A stretch of 64,000 nt of DNA from Bretschneidera sinensis (lineage: Eukaryota > Streptophyta > Magnoliopsida > Brassicales > Akaniaceae). The stretch is from positions 78,549,320 to 78,613,319 of the forward strand of contig CM043702.1 of the NCBI GenBank assembly GCA_023935145.1. The letters run 5' to 3'. Made by a program: the position numbers and the translations under genes. Below the pieces are notes generated by a model that ran no database searches, had not been told where the DNA came from, and was given only the letters and a program-made list of their open reading frames with translations. This document shows positions 22,870-35,676 of this stretch, piece by piece (position 1 is the stretch's first letter; every line of letters begins with the position of its first letter).

Positions 22870-24619
22870 TGCTTAGACAAGAGATCTGCAGGGTAGATTC
22901 ATTAGAGGACCTGAGCTAGAATTACCCTCTCATTCCGAGTCTGATAGTGAAACCTCGCCTAGATCAACCCATAGAGAAAAACTAAGTGAGAATCTAGAGG
23001 ATTTTGTTAACATGGCCGATAACCATAATGAGAATGTTGCTAGGACACTTCAAGATTACCTCCACCCTACACGCACAGCCATACCATCATGCATCATGTT
23101 TCTAGCCAATACTCGCCATCAAGATCTTAAACTAGGGATGATTCAATTACTCCCTATATTCCATGGCTTGGATAACGAAAACCCATATGTGCACATTAGA
23201 GAGTTTGAGGAAGTAGTTGCGACTTTTCATAGTCAAAACGAAACTCATGACATTATGAAACTTAAGCTCTTTCCTTTCGCTTTGAAGGATAGAGCCAAGA
23301 GTTGGCTATACTCACTTAGACCACGATCTATTGGGTCGTGCACTGAGATGACTCGGGTTTTCTTTAACAAATACTTTCCCCAACATAAGACCAACGCTCT
23401 GAAAAGGCAAATCTCCACCTTTGCACAAAAGGATAGTGAGACCTTATATCAGTCTTGGGAAAGATTTAAGGAGTTATTGAGTATGTGCCCTCACCATGGG
23501 TATGAGAGTTGGCGCTTAGTGAGCTATTTCTATGAGGGACTTACCTATAGAGAGCGCCAATTCGTAGATATGATGTGTAATGGTGGGTTTTTAGAGAAAG
23601 ATCCTGATGAGGCCATAGAGTACCTCAATGAGCTTGCTGAAAAAGCTCACACTTGGACTGGACCTAGTGCTACTGAAAGCACAAATAGGTCACGACCTAT
23701 AGGGCACCAAAATGGTGGTGGAATTTAACATCTTAGGGAAGAGGATAACCTTAGAGCCAAGGTCGAGATGCTCACTAGAGAGTTTGATGCATTTAAAACT
23801 AAGGGCTCAAAGCAAACACATGTGGCTAATCATGCCGAGTCTTTAGAGCTGTGCTTTGTGTGTGGCGGGGTAGATCATCTCACCAAAGAGTGCCCCACAT
23901 TTTTTGATATGAGAGGGGAGTATGAGGAACAATGTAATGCCTTAGGCATGTACAAGAGGCCTCCTGCACCTTTCTCTAACACTTATAACCCGGGGTGGCG
24001 AAATCACCCCAACTTCAGCTGGAAATCTGAAAACCAGCATGCACAACCCCCTAGATCATCCCCTGCACCTTATCATGCACCCTCATCCTCTAGGAACTCG
24101 CTAGAAGACACCTTACAGGCCTTTATAGAGGCACAAGGTAAGACAAACCAAAGGTTTGAGGCATTATTTACGCAGGTGATGGAAGAGCATACAGAAATTA
24201 AGAGCCAAGTGTCCAAATTGATAAGCTACTTGAGTGTGACTGAGTAAGGTAAGTTCCCTTCTCAAGCTCAGTCCACACCCCATGGTCAACACCTAGCACA
24301 AAAGAATTTGGTGGAGGTGAATGCCATTGAGACACTTGGTGGTAAATCAGTACACATCCCAACAACGAAAAAATCAGAGGATGTGGCTGAAAGCCATCAA
24401 GCACAAGCATACATGATGGACTCATTCATGGAAAAGGTCCAGAACCTTAATCCATTAGAGTCCACCTTCACCCATGGCTTCACCAAAGCTTATATCGAGC
24501 CAGCATTTGTGGATGTTACTGATGACGTCCTTAAGGCCCCCCAAAAGCATAGAGGCACTGAATTTGGCAATGCAGCAGTGGCAGATGCATTCAACCTATG
24601 CCTTTCGAGGAGGGAATAA
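22870..24619 (+). pseudogene. L3 gag, nearly open
   Basis: One frame continues across 22893-24619, with internal stops only at 23726-23728 (TAA where L2b has a Tyr codon) and 24245-24247. It holds the retrotransposon gag domain (YVHIREFEEVVATF, FFNKYFPQHKTNALKRQIS, CPHHGYESWRLVSYFYEGL, residues about 45-230 from the ATG at 23012). An intact zinc knuckle CFVCGGVDHLTKEC lies near 23850-23895, and a tail (FTHGFTKAYIEPAF) lies near 24470. The short tail runs directly into the 3' non-coding motif AGCGCTCGTGGGAGGC, so pol was deleted cleanly. Confidence 0.85.
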
Positions 24620-24938
24620 GAGCGTCTGGCTGAAGACGTAAAACTTAGCGCTCGTGGGAGGCAGCCCACAACGTATCTTTTTACTTTTACTGTTTTTCAT
24701 ATTTCTTTTTCTTGTTTATTATTATTCTTTTGCTGTTTTCCAGTTTTACTTTAGTATTTATTTTTCAGGGACAAATAAACGAAGCAGTTCAAATGATCGT
24801 ACACAACTTTCAACTCTACGCACCGTTGGTTAAAAAGGGAGTTTCCTTAACTTTCATTTTTTTTCATTGAGGACGATGCTTATCTTAAGTTGGGGGTGGA
24901 AGATATACATTTCTTATTGCATATCATTGAACTGCTTG
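24620..24938 (+). other. L3 3' non-coding region
   Basis: Begins with the AGCGCTCGTGGGAGGC motif shared with L0 (9060-9085 on -) and contains AAGTTGGGGGTGG at about 24887-24899, an internal purine tract also found in L2b near 20630. No coding potential seen. Confidence 0.65.
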
Positions 24939-25125
24939 GTGTCATTTTTATTTTAAACTTATTTACAAAATTACCCTTTCCTCAAAACAACTCAGATTTT
25001 ATCCTTTTAATCTTTTATCGTTTGTGTTGAAGTTTACACCTTCTGTTGTACTTAACTTGTTTCCCTGTGGAATCGACACCCCAAAACTGTACTACAATAA
25101 CCGCGTTATGTTTTGGGCGTAATCA
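24939..25125 (+). repeat. L3 3' LTR remnant (187 bp)
   Basis: Matches the last 187 bases of the 5' LTR. The join to the non-coding region falls in TGTCATTTT, which occurs both in the internal region (compare 20575-20590 on -) and in the LTR, so a microhomology deletion removed the terminal purine tract and about 1.1 kb of LTR. Confidence 0.88.
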
Positions 25126-25195
25126 AATAAACTCAATTAAAAATAAAACAAACAAAAGAAAAGAAAAGTAAAAACGTACATTTGTTGTGTGGTCA

Positions 25196-28100
25196 AGCTG
25201 AATAGACCGGATCCATAAGCGGAATGTCTTCTACTTCCGAATCTTGTCTATCGATTAAGATCTTAAGTCTTTGACCATTTACCTTAAAGACCCGGCCATC
25301 TCTAGTATCCTCAATTTCTACCGCCCCATTTGCAAAAACATTTTTCACTACAAAAGAGTCGGTCCACCTCGACCGAAGTTTTCCAAGATGCTAATGGAGT
25401 CTAGAGTCATATAAGAACATCCTATCATTGGGTTTAAATGTTTTCCTCAAAATGTTTTTGTCATGGAATACTTTCATCTTGGCATTATAGATTCTAGAAT
25501 TCTTATAAGTATCGTTTCTTAATTCCTCTAACTCGGTCAACTGATATTTCCTAAGCTTACCCGCTTCTTCTATGTCAAAATTAAAAGACTTGATTGCCCA
25601 ATAAGCTCAATGCTCGAGCTCTACAGGTAAGTGGCAAGGCTTTCCAAAAACAAGCTGATAAGGTGACATACCTAAGGGAGTTTTAAAAGCTGTATGGTCA
25701 ACCCAAACGCATCAACTAGTCTCAAAGACCAATCCTTGTGATCCGGGTTAACCGTTTTTTCTAAAATTTGTTTAATTTCCCTATTCGCAAGCTCTACTTG
25801 TCCACTAGTCTGAGGATGGTAGGCAGTTGAAATTTTATGTAACACCCCATATTTTCATCAAAGCTTCAAAAGAACGGTTGCAAAAATGTGTACCTCAATC
25901 ACTAATTATAGCACGTGGTGTATCAAATCGAGATAACACATTTTCTTTAAGAAATTTAATTACCGTTCTATTATCATTGCTTTGGCAAGCTGCTGCCTCT
26001 ACCCACTTAGATACATAATCTATTGCCACAATGATATATTGGTATCCAAAGGAAGGAGGGAAGGGTCTCGTAAAATCGATGCCCCAACAATCAAAGATTT
26101 CAATTACTAAAATAGGGTTTAAGGGCATCATATTTCAACGAGACACAGCTCCTAACTTTTGACACTTTTCACATGAGCAACAATAGGTGTTTGCATCTTT
26201 AATTAAGGTAGGCCAATAAAATCCACACCGTAAAAATTTTTATAGCTGTTTTTTTTATTAAAAAGTGGCCCCCACAAGCTTGGGAGTGACAAAATTCCAA
26301 AACATTGACAATCTCTTCATTAGGGCTGCAGTGCCTTAAAATTTGGTCAGGGCAGTACTTGAAAAGATAGGGGTCATTCCAATAAAAATTATGTAGCTCA
26401 TATAAGAATTTTCTCTTGTCTTGAGTGCTCCAATCCATAGGTATCTCACCTGTAGCCAAATAATTCACGATGTGAGCAAACCATCGTAGAGAAGTAATGG
26501 AGAGTAATTGCTCATCGGGAAAATCATCCTTGATTGGCATATCATCACAAATGTCCTCAAATGTGAGCCTCGAGAGATGGTCAGCTACTACATTCTCCAC
26601 TCCTTTCTTGTGTTTGATGGTGATGTTAAATTCTTGCAAGAGTAGGATCCATCGTATTAATCGTGCCTTAGCATCCTTCTTTGTAATAAGGTACTTGAGG
26701 GCTGCATGATCTGTAAAAATAAGGATATGAGAACCAATTAAATAGGCACAAAATTTATCTAATGCAATACTACAGCTAGCAATTCTTTTTCAGTTATGGA
26801 GTAATTCATTTGAGCACTATTTAAAGTCTTACTAGCATAGTAAATGACAAAAGGTTTTCCCTCTGTTCGCTGTCCAAGAACAGCACCTACAGCGTAGTCA
26901 CTAGCATCACACATGATTTCAAGAGGTAAAGTCCAATCCGGTGACTGCATTATAGGTACGGAAGTAAGCTTGCCAATCAGCATTTTAAAGGCCTCTTGAC
27001 AAGCTTATGTCCACTTGAATGGGACATCTTTAACTAGGAGGGCACATAAAGGTCTAGATATGTTGGAAAAGTTTTGTATGAACCTCCTATAAAAACCAGC
27101 ATGACCAAGGAAAGATCTCACATCCTTTATTGTCTTAGTGGTAGGTAATTTAGAGATTAATTCAATCTTAGATTGATCATCCTCTATTCCTTTAGAAAAG
27201 ACAATATGCCCTAAGACAATACCGGATGGTACCATGAAATGGCATTTTTCCCAATTTAAGACTAGTTCCTTCTCCTCACAACGAATCAACACTCATTCTA
27301 AATTCAGTAAGCATGCATCAAATGAAGATCCGAAAATAGTTAGGACATCCATAAAAACCTCCATGCAATTTTCAACCATGTCACTAAAAATACTCATCAT
27401 GCAACATTGAAAAGTGGCAGGTGCATTACACAATCCAAATGGCATCCTACGAAAATTATAAGTACCAAAGGGACAGGTGAAAGTGGTTTTATCCTGGTCT
27501 TCTAATGCAATTTCAATTTGATAATAACCAGAATATCCGCCTAAGAAGCAATAGAAAGGATGACCAGCTACACACTCACGAATTTGATATATAAAGGGGA
27601 GTAGGAAGTGGTCTTTTCAGGTGGCAGCATTTAATTTTTTGTAATCAATGCGCATACACCACCCGGTCACAAGTTTGGTAGGGACTAGCTCTCCTAGATC
27701 ATTCTTTACCATGGTGACACCGGACTTTTTAGGAACGACTTGTGTAGGACTTACCCATTTACTATCAGTTATGGGATATATAATACCTGCATCTAACAAT
27801 TTCAGCACTTCATTTTTCACTACTTCTTTCATAGTGGGGTTAAGCCTACGTTGAGGGTCTCTATGAGGACTAGTTCCTTCATCTAAATTTATCTTATGTG
27901 AGCAGATCAGGGGACTAATTCCTTTTAAATCAACCACGCTCCATCCTAAGGCTGATTTATGTGCAATTAAGGTTTGAATTAATTTCTCACCTTGGGTCTC
28001 ATATAATTCAGATGAGATAATAACAGAAAAAGTATCACCTGGACCGAGAAAAACATGCTTTAAACCCTTAGGTAGTGGCTTCAATTCAACCTTGGGCGCT

Positions 28101-28640
28101 TCCACAATTGAGGGGAGTTGTTTCTCGCTTCTTTCGGGCAACTCCTCAAACTTTGGTTGCCATGCCCGAGTGCAATAATCCTGGGATTTATCAAAAACAG
28201 CACAAATATCAATTATATCGGTTTTATCATCAAATAAATCAATCTCAGAATTAACAAGAAAATTATTAAGAGGATCAAAATCATGAGCTATAGAAACTCC
28301 CTCATTGATGAGTGACTCGATCATGTAAAGCTGGTGGTTGTCGTCCTCATCTTCGGACTGTTTTGCAACATTGAAAATATTCACTTCAAAAGTCATGTTT
28401 CTAAATGACATCTTAATGAGTCCATTCCTACAATAAATTAGAGCATTTGCAGTAGCAAGGAAAGGTCTACCCAAAATCAAAGGAATTTTAGAGTTAGTGT
28501 CAACAACAGAAGTAGTATCAAAGATTAAGAAATCAACAGGATAATAAAATTTATCAATTTGAATCAACACATCCTCTACCACACCCCGGGGTACTTTAAT
28601 TGAACGGTCAGCCAATTGCAATACCACGCCGATTGGTTTG
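25196..28640 (-). pseudogene. L2b pol: protease, RT, RNase H, integrase, broken
   Basis: On -: 28627-27617 carries the retropepsin carboxy half (IPLILGRPFLATA), a linker and the RT start (KLLDAGIIYPITDSKWVSPTQVVPKKSG). The RT active site at 27344-27355 reads FMDV, where the lineage has [YF]xDD. The thumb is at 27292-27005, RNase H at 26983-26759 (MCDASDYAVGAVLGQ, ITEKELLAVV), the integrase zinc region near 26300 and the core at 26131-25895 ([20 protein letters not shown]). The carboxy end terminates in TGA near 25196. Multiple stops and shifts, for example near 26105 and 25750. Confidence 0.9.
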
Positions 28641-28789
28641 ATTTATCCTAATCCTAACTGTAAATAAATAGAAAATGGCTTTAGGTTTACACTAGCTCTT
28701 TAATCTAGCAAGGCTTGTCCCACCTCATGATTTCTAATGCTACAAGCAATGGTAGGATAGCCTGGATCCTTATATTTTGGGGGAATTCT

Positions 28790-30612
28790 TTACTCAATTA
28801 ACGCACTAACTTGCTCAGTTAGGAATGTTATTTTCTTGACATGGTGCTTCCTCTTAATTGTGCATAAATCTTTAAGAACTTTTGCATAGGTAGGAACTTG
28901 TTTAATCACATGCAAAAGAGGAAGATTAAGTTTCACTTGCCTTAAGTTCTCTAAGATTTCATTGTTTAGGTCCAGATTTTTCTTGTTTGATTTTAAGGCT
29001 TGAGGGAATGGTGCCTTAACAGAACTTTTGGTCACTTTAGGGTCTTTGGACAGCTCGGTACTACTACTAGCTTGACCTTTTTCCACATCCTTGGATTTAT
29101 TCATTGGTGGGATGTGTAGTGACTTACCACTTCAGGTCACAATGGCATTTACATCTTTCAAATTTTCTTGTGCCATATGTTGACCGTGAGGTGTGGACTG
29201 AGCTTGGGAAGAGAACTTACCTCGCTCAGTCACACTTAAGGAGCCCATTAATTTGGACACTTGGCTCCTAATTTCTTTGTTCTCTTCAACAACCTGCGTA
29301 ATTAATGCCTCACACCTTTGATTTACCTTACCTTGTGCCTCTATAAAAGCATGTAAGGTTTCTTCTAAAGAGTTTCTAGAGGATGAGGGTGCATGATAAG
29401 GTGCTGGGTATGATCTAGGGGGTTATATATGCTGCTGATTTTTAGATCTCCAGCTGAAGTTGGGGTGATTTCGCCACCCAGGATTATAAGTGTTAAAGAA
29501 AGGTGCAAGAGGCTTCTTGTACATGTCTAAGGCATTACATTGTTTCTTGTACAGCCCTCTCATATAAAAAATGTGGGGTACTCTTGTGGGAGATAATCTA
29601 CCCTGCGACACACAAAGCACGGCTCTAAAGGCTCGGCATGATTAACCATATGTGTTTGCATTGAGCCCTTAGTTTTCAGTGCATCTAACTCCCTAGTGAG
29701 AAATTCAACCTTAGCTTTTAGGTTGTCTTCTTCCCTAAGATGGTATATTCCTCCATCACTAGAGTTTCCTATAGGTAATGACCTATTCGTGCTTTCAATA
29801 GCACTAAGTCCAGTCTATGTATGTGCTTTTTCAATAAGCTCATTGAGGTATTCCATAGCCTCATCGGGGTCTTTTTTCAGAAATTCACCATTGCACATCA
29901 TTTCTACAAATTGGTGCTCTCTATAGGTAAGACCCTCATAGAAATAGCTCACTAAACGCCAATTTTCATACCTATGATGTGGACACATACTTAACAGCTC
30001 TTTAAATTTCTCTCAAGACTGATACAAAGTCTCGTTTTCCTTTTGTACAAAGGTGGAGATTTGTCTTTTCAAAGCATTAGTCTTATGTTGAGGGAAGTAT
30101 TTGTTAAAAAAGACTTGGGTCATCTCATTCCATGACCCAATTGATCGTGGTCTCAGCGAGTATAACCAACTCTTAGCTTTATCCTTCAAAGCGAAAGGAA
30201 AAAACTTGAGTCTCACGATATCATCAGTTGCATCTTGACTATGAAAAGTCGCAACTACTTCCTCAAACTCTCTAATGTGCACATATGGGTTTTTGTTTTC
30301 CAAGCAATGAAAAGTAGGGAGTAATTGTATCATCCCTGTTTTAAAGTCTTGATGGCAAATGTTGGCTGGAAACATAATTCATGATGGTGTGGCTGTTCGG
30401 CTAGGATGTAGATAATCTTTAAGTGTCCTAGCAACATTTTCATTAGGGTTTTCAGTCATGTTATCAAAATTTTCTAGATTTTCGGTTGGGTGTACACTAG
30501 GGTTTAATCTAGGCGAGGTTTCACTAATGGACGTGGAAGAAAAGGGTATCTCTAACTCGGGTCCCTTAATGAATCTCCCTAGCAAATCTCTCGGTCTAAG
30601 AATACACCAACT
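28790..30612 (-). pseudogene. L2b gag, broken
   Basis: On -: amino part 30585-30379 (GRFIKGPELEIPF; NVARTLKDYLHPSRTA), gag domain 30375-30013 (NPYVHIREFEEVVATF; SWLYSLRPRSIGSW), knuckle region near 29610, and a Ser/Lys-rich carboxy part 29104-28790. The knuckle is CFVCRRVDYLPQEY, so the His and last Cys of CCHC are both Tyr, while L3 keeps them. Stops separate the pieces. Confidence 0.88.
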
Positions 30613-30746
30613 AAGTTTTTAAAAGTAATAATTAAAATAGAACCAAATAAAATAAAATCAAAAATCAGAAAATCAAAACTAATAGAAAGAAACGATAGTA
30701 CCATCTTGTCTTAGAATTGACAAACTTCTTTGTAAGTAAGCGCATT

Positions 30747-30764
30747 TCCCCGGCAACGGCGCCA
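30747..30764 (-). other. L2b primer-binding site, tRNA-Asp
   Basis: On -, TGGCGCCGTTGCCGGGGA, a perfect 18-nt complement of the tRNA-Asp 3' end, five bases from the 5' LTR. Confidence 0.93.
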
Positions 30765-30769
30765 AAATT

Positions 30770-32124
30770 TGATTATGCCTAAAGTATAACGCGGATGTTG
30801 TAGCATAGCTTTGGGGTGTCGATTCTACAGGGAAAGAAGTTAACTGCAAAGGAAGGTGTGAACCATAACACAAATGATAAAGATTTAAGTGAGAAAATAT
30901 GAATTTTTATAATGAAGTAATTGTGTAAAATAGATTGTAAAATATAATAGAGGAACAACAAGGTTCCAGGAATCCTCCATAGGTTCGCTACCCTATTCCT
31001 AACTTGATTCAATTGTTTTTATCTCGATTACAAGTTTCACATCCCAAACAGACAATCGGTAAATATTCAATAAGATCATATATAAACCCTAATGTAAATT
31101 GTTATGAAATACTTTTTACTTTTCATTCATGCACACATGATATATCCTATAGATTTATCAAGAAACGACAATATATCTTTAATGACAATATTGCAGAGAT
31201 GGACAAACCTAAAGGATAAACCTACCAGACTCAATCATATCCAAATAATCTTAACATAAGAAAAGCATGACTAGATTTATATCAAGGAGATAGATACAAT
31301 CACTGGATTAGAGAAAATCTTATAATTAGATAGAAAAGTAAATCATAACAATGTTTTGATAATAAATCTTTGTTACAACTGAATCAAATAAAGGAAAATA
31401 GGAACAACTACACCTAGGGATTCATCCCTTCGCCTTGCTTGGAGATTAGTTTGCCATGGAACTCAAGGTTGAACACTTTAAAGGAGGAGAATGTGGTTAC
31501 TTCTTTGAGTTTCCAGACTTTATGAATGTTTCAATTACAAACCCTAAGTGGTCTATTTATAATGTATAAGGTCCAAGGGTGTTTTAGGGTTTGAACAATC
31601 ATTAAAGACCTAATTAAGTTATAACTCGGAGAACAAAGTCTGTGTGCATGCCTAGGCTCAGATTCTTTCGCGCGTAGGCTTGGCTTTTGTCAGGATTTAT
31701 GGTCTTTCTGGAGGCCGCGGCCTAGCTCCATCTATGTTGCGGCGCACACCTCAGGCTGTGGCTTGACCTGGTCCAGGCCGCGGCTTGACCTGATGGTTTT
31801 TTTAGGCTCTTTTGGGCTTCATTTTGGAGGCTGCTGCCCAGCCTTATCCAGGCCGCGGTGCACACTGGTTGGTGGAGATCCTCTTCGTTTTATCCTTCCA
31901 CAATCATGCCTCCACTCCGGTATGCATCGAATCATCTTGCTTTAAGCAACAATTGCTTTTCCATCTCTTTTAACTCAAGATACTTGAAAATGCACCGAAA
32001 TATGTCAATGCTCCAAGAATACCACTTTAGAGTTGTTAACGTATAAAAGTGCAATTAAAACCTAGATCAACCCTAAAATGCTAACAAGTAAGTACGATTA
32101 AGATGCATTTTATGGCTCTCATCA
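30770..32124 (-). repeat. L2b 5' LTR (1355 bp)
   Basis: Pairs with 17972-19266. It has the CpG-rich block at about 31700-31860 (GGCCGCGGC at 31713-31721 and 31776-31784) and on - the TATA box at 31553-31561. Confidence 0.92.
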
Positions 32125-32129
32125 GGGAC

Positions 32130-35100
32130 TTTCTCCATTTCCTTCCTCTCCGCCTCCGATCTCGAACATTGATCGCTGGAGAACTTGAAATGACTAGCAA
32201 GGGGAACCTTCACTGGTCTGCTCTCTTCTATAGAAAACTTAGATATCATTTTTTCTATGTAGGAAGACTAAGAAACCTTCAACCTATTTCTCTTTATTTC
32301 TCGGATTATGCTCATCCCAAGGACCTTCTGTGCATGGCCAAGATCCTTCATCTCAAACTTTGAACTAAGTTGAAACTTCAATTCTTCTATCCTCTCCCTG
32401 TTGTTCCCAACCAACAGCATATCATCGACATAGATGAGGATGATCACCATTTCCTCTACCTTATGCCCCTTGTAGTACAAGCACGAATCATAGTAGCTCC
32501 TCATGAAACCCAAGCTAGTTACAAAGGAATCGAACCTCTTCTTCCATTGCTGAGGTGATTGCTTCAAGCCATAGAAAGATTTCTTCAATTGGCACACCAA
32601 TTCTCCCTGCCTTCCTTCCTCATAGCCTTCAGGTTGCCTCATGTAGATGGTCTCATCAAGCTCTCCATGTAAGAACACTGTCTTCACATCCATTTGCTCG
32701 ATCTCCCAATCAAAATGGACCACCATAGCCAATACTATCCGTATCGTCTTGTATTTCACAACCGGTGAGAATATCTCGGTGAAATCTATACCTTCTCTTT
32801 GTGTGAACCCCTTCGTCACCAGCTAAGCTTTATACCAGACTTCATCTCCTAGAAGTTTCCCTTCTTTGATCTTGTAGATCCACCTACAATCCATAACTCT
32901 CTGTTTTTCTAGTTTGGGCACCAATTCTCAAGAGCTGCCACTTTGACGAATCCTTACATTCCATGGCATCCATGTAAGTTTCTGGTTCAACCCCTCCTTC
33001 TGAATAAGGAGCTACTACATTAGCATCCGCAAAACCATATCTCAAAGGTGGTGTGACCACCCTCATTTCCCAGTCCCTTGTGAGATGATAGTCATTCTGA
33101 CTTACTGCATCATCCCCTTCTAGTTCAGCCTCCTCATGAGTGTCCTGAGCTTGGTCTTCATCAATGGGCTCTACCTGGTCCGAAACCTCTTACCATCCTT
33201 GCTCTACCTGAACTGAATTTTCCTTGATGCTATGCTCCACAAATACCGAACTGGTTTGTCCACTAGCCCCTGCAGGGTTAGTTTTCTCCAAGTAGGGAAA
33301 TAACAATTCATTAAAAATGACATCCCTACCTATTATGAGTTTAGTCCCTTTTGGCTCTAAGGACCACAACCTATACCCCTTAACCCCATCACCATATCCT
33401 AGAAATACACATTTTCTATACCTTGGCTAAGTTTATCATCCTTTTGATGTGCAAACGCAGTACATCCAAAAGTTCTAAGGTTGTTCAACTCAGGGGGTTT
33501 CCCACGCCACATCTCTTCGGGAGTCTTGAGCTCTAAAGCTCTAGAGGGTGATCTATTAACCAAATATGCAGCAGTAGACACAGCTTCCCACCAAAAACAT
33601 TTTGGTAAACCGAACCCAATTAACATGTACCTAACCTTTTCCATAAGGGTCCTATTCATCCTCTCAACAATTCCATTTTGCTGAGGGGTTTTCACAACCA
33701 TTCTATGTCTTAGAATGCCATTTAACTCACAGAATTTATCAAAATCCTTATTAAAAAATTCTAAGCCATTATCGGTTCGTAAAACCTTAACTGCCCTACC
33801 CGTTTGAGTCTCCAGCAACTTTTTCCACACCACAAATTTATTCAAAGTATCTGATTTATTTTTAAGCAAATAAACTCAAACCTTTCTTGAATAATCATCA
33901 ATTAAAGATAGAAAGTAAAGATTACCTCCCCGTGTTGGTGTTCTTGCTGGTCCCCAAAGGTCCACATGAATGTAGTCAAGAATGCCCTTAGACTTGTGCA
34001 CTCCGGTGTTGAAGTTGACCTGGTGTTGCTTCCCAAGAACGTAACACTCGCAGAAATCGAGTTTCTCTACTTTGTCACCATTAAGTAGACCGTTCATGCT
34101 GAGAATTTGCAGGCCCTTTTAGCTCATGTGTCCCAAGCAATTATGCCAAAGGGCTACCTTATCCATCTCAGCCATCAAGCTTACTGCTTGATCCTTGATT
34201 TCTGTCTCTCCGATCATCTCATAGAGACCATCCTTTATTGCTGCTTTGATCACTATCAAAGATCCCTTGGTTACCTTGATCTTTCCTCCCTCTACTTTGT
34301 ATGTGTACCCCATGGAATCTAGCTGCCCCAATGAGATCAAATTTCTTCTCAAATCTGAAAGATACCTCACATTCCGCAGCAGCCTTGTGACTCCATCAAA
34401 CATCCTCAATTGGATGTCTCTTATCCCCCTCACTTGGCAAGAAGTATCATTCCCCAAGAAAACCTTTCCATCATTTGTTTCCTTGAAATTCTTGAACCAA
34501 TCCCTGTGAAGGTACATGTGATAATTGCACCCGGAATACAGGATCCATTTCTCGCTACCTTGCCTCCTGCTCACATTTGAGCACACAACAAGAACATCAT
34601 CTTGTTGTTCTCCCTTAGCAACCAAAGCCTCTCCATTGTTGGTATGGCTTCTTCCTCTCTCATCCCTCATCATCTTCTTACAATATTTCTTGAAATGACC
34701 CTCCTTGTTGCAATAGAAGCATCACCTTCCTCCAAACTTCAGTTTGGAATGTGATCTCCCATGGCTCTGCCCTCTACCCTTTGATTTCTCCCGGTAGTTG
34801 CCATGGATGCTACTGCCATACCAAGTTGTTGGCCTTCCTCTAACGAACAGCCCTTTCTACTTGATGCTTCTTTCATCTTGGCTTTGAAATCATGAGCCCT
34901 TATAGCATTGATCACAATTTCCTTGGTTAGTGTATGTCTTCCATTCAATCGCATTAATCAAAATTTCAAAATAATCAGGAAGAGAATTCAATAACATAAC
35001 GGCTAATTGTTCATCCGGGAATGTTATACTACAACTAGCCAATTCTTGAATAGTTTATTAAACACATCAAGATTATCTTGCAACTCTTTATTAGGATCCA

Positions 35101-35431
35101 TTTTAAAAGCAAAGATTCGTTTAAGAAGATATATCTTATTAGGGAGAGTCTTGGTAAGAAATAACTCATCTAGTTTCTTCCAAATGACAGCTAGATCTTT
35201 CGGGTCTCCGCACTCCCTCGTGACACTATCTGACATATGCAGAAAGATGGTGCTATATGCCATCTTCTTCATCTCAATCCGCTGGACCTCCGTGATACTT
35301 GCTGGAAAAGCGTCATCTTCTCCAATCGCCAAGTCCACCTTTTGTTGCATAAGAACAGCCTTGATTTTTCGCTTCCAAAGAGCAAAGTCTCCCTTTCCAT
35401 CAAACTTCTCAACAACGAAGTTCGAACCCAC
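32130..35431 (-). pseudogene. L1 polyprotein, amino-terminal piece (gag to RT)
   Basis: On -: gag from 35431 (GTG where relatives have ATG: start codon lost; GSNFVVEKFDGKG), knuckle region near 34700, protease near 34540, integrase 34097-33399 (LDYIHVDLWGPARTP, TPQQNGIVERMNRTLM), RT 32819-32268 with intact YVDD near 32420. The protease motif reads WILYSGCNYH: the catalytic Asp is Tyr. RT is then cut by L2b and continues at 17971. Confidence 0.9.
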
Positions 35432-35663
35432 CTTATGGAGAAAATCCCAGATTTATGCAGTACCCACAATTGCTATCCAAACTTCTTCTAAATTTCAAGA
35501 ACACGGTCAAAGATTGATCTCAATATCGTTCTTGAATCACTCTCAAGAACACGATAAGATCTTGATCTCTACTCCGTTCTTTAATCACCCAAGAAGTTGA
35601 TCTTTGATTCTTGGAGTCTTGCTCTGATACCTTCTATTCCAGCTCTGATACCCGCTATCCAAA

Positions 35664-35675
35664 GCTCTGATACCA
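35664..35675 (-). other. L1 primer-binding site, tRNA-Met, with extra copies
   Basis: On -, TGGTATCAGAGC one base from the LTR. Two further GTATCAGAGC copies follow at about 35642-35651 and 35621-35630, spaced about 21 bp. Confidence 0.88.
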
Positions 35676-35676
35676 C

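Larger units (their letters stand above)
21416..25125 (+). mobile_element. L3: gag-only Gypsy element inserted in L2b
   Basis: Exact duplication AATAA at 21411-21415 and 25126-25130. On +: complete 5' LTR, tRNA-Asp primer site, gag, no pol at all, a short 3' non-coding part and only the last 187 bases of a 3' LTR. The two LTR tails differ at 4 of 187 positions, so this is the youngest insertion of the nest. Its gag is close to that of L2b. It would depend on another element for RT and integrase. Confidence 0.92.
17972..32124 (-). mobile_element. L2b: Athila-like Gypsy element inserted in the L1 RT
   Basis: Exact target duplication GGGAC at 17967-17971 and 32125-32129. Both LTRs read (on -) TGATGAG...ATAATCA. 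Without L3 it is about 10.4 kb, the size of a complete element. On -: 5' LTR, tRNA-Asp primer site, gag, protease, RT, RNase H, integrase (to 25196), long 3' non-coding region carrying L3, 3' LTR. RT before integrase is the Gypsy order. The coding region has many stops. Confidence 0.93.
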
